A stretch of 6,341 bases of DNA, taken from Methylocapsa sp. Lineage in GTDB: Bacteria; Pseudomonadota; Alphaproteobacteria; Rhizobiales; Beijerinckiaceae. Under the pieces are notes generated by a model. It was given only the letters and a program-made list of their open reading frames with translations, did not search any database and was not told where the DNA came from. The stretch is taken from NCBI GenBank assembly GCA_003162995.1, contig PLUZ01000183.1, positions 3,680 to 10,020 on the forward strand, in the 5' to 3' direction. The position numbers were made by a program, and so were the translations under genes. Positions 6,270 through 6,341 of the stretch are shown here, one piece after another. The first letter of the stretch is position 1. Each line of letters opens with the position of its first letter.

Positions 6270-6341
6270 TGTTCGACCGACTCCTGTCCGCCGCTCTCAT
6301 CGCGACCGTCATCACCGGTCTTAGGCGTCGTCCGCGAATAA
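6266..6341 (+). CDS. Start of the third operon gene, probably the cytochrome c subunit (partial)
   Basis: The start codon overlaps the stop of the GMC gene (ATGA at 6266-6269), so the two would be translationally coupled. The first 25 codons encode MMFDRLLSAALIATVITGL followed by RRRPRI. The charged start and hydrophobic run look like a Sec signal peptide. In this operon type the third gene usually encodes a multi-haem c-type cytochrome that takes electrons from the flavoprotein, but no CxxCH haem site falls within the window, so the identity rests on position. The arginines right after the hydrophobic run are unusual. Dropping the A of AGG would read GLGVVRE followed by the TAA at 6339-6341. 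A further frameshift or simple divergence is therefore possible. Confidence 0.45.
   Translation, partial: MMFDRLLSAALIATVITGLRRRPRI

Overview
The window looks like accessory or decaying DNA from an alphaproteobacterium, most likely of the Hyphomicrobiales (Bradyrhizobium/Beijerinckiaceae type). The grounds are the protein families and two perfect matches to the EcfG general-stress promoter consensus, which is specific to alphaproteobacteria. No rRNA, tRNA or housekeeping gene is present to fix the genus.

Layout, left to right. Bases 1-192 are non-coding apart from a possible C-terminal tail of an upstream gene, and carry one EcfG-type promoter at 72-96 pointing right. Bases 193-1907 are a complete-looking IS1380-family insertion sequence with an intact 469-residue DDE transposase and a leader that can fold its start codon into a hairpin. 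Bases 2067 to about 3290, on the minus strand, hold the middle of a TonB-dependent outer-membrane receptor. It lacks both ends and has a one-base deletion near 2971, so it is a pseudogene. Bases about 3290-3655 are a gene-free spacer with the second EcfG-type promoter at 3524-3548.

From 3656 to the end runs a plus-strand operon for a three-subunit, membrane-associated, FAD-dependent sugar/alcohol dehydrogenase of the gluconate 2-dehydrogenase type. It consists of a Tat-exported small subunit (subunit 3 family), the GMC-family flavoprotein subunit (broken by one extra base near 5804), and the first codons of a third gene that is probably the cytochrome c subunit. In this type of complex the flavoprotein oxidises the substrate in the periplasm, the small subunit supports its folding and export, and the cytochrome passes electrons to the respiratory chain.

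I see no clearly new multi-gene system. The points most worth following are the paired EcfG-type promoters, the start-codon hairpin of the IS, the cysteine cluster in the GMC subunit, and the repeated single-base frameshifts. The frameshifts mean either a dying region or an unpolished assembly.
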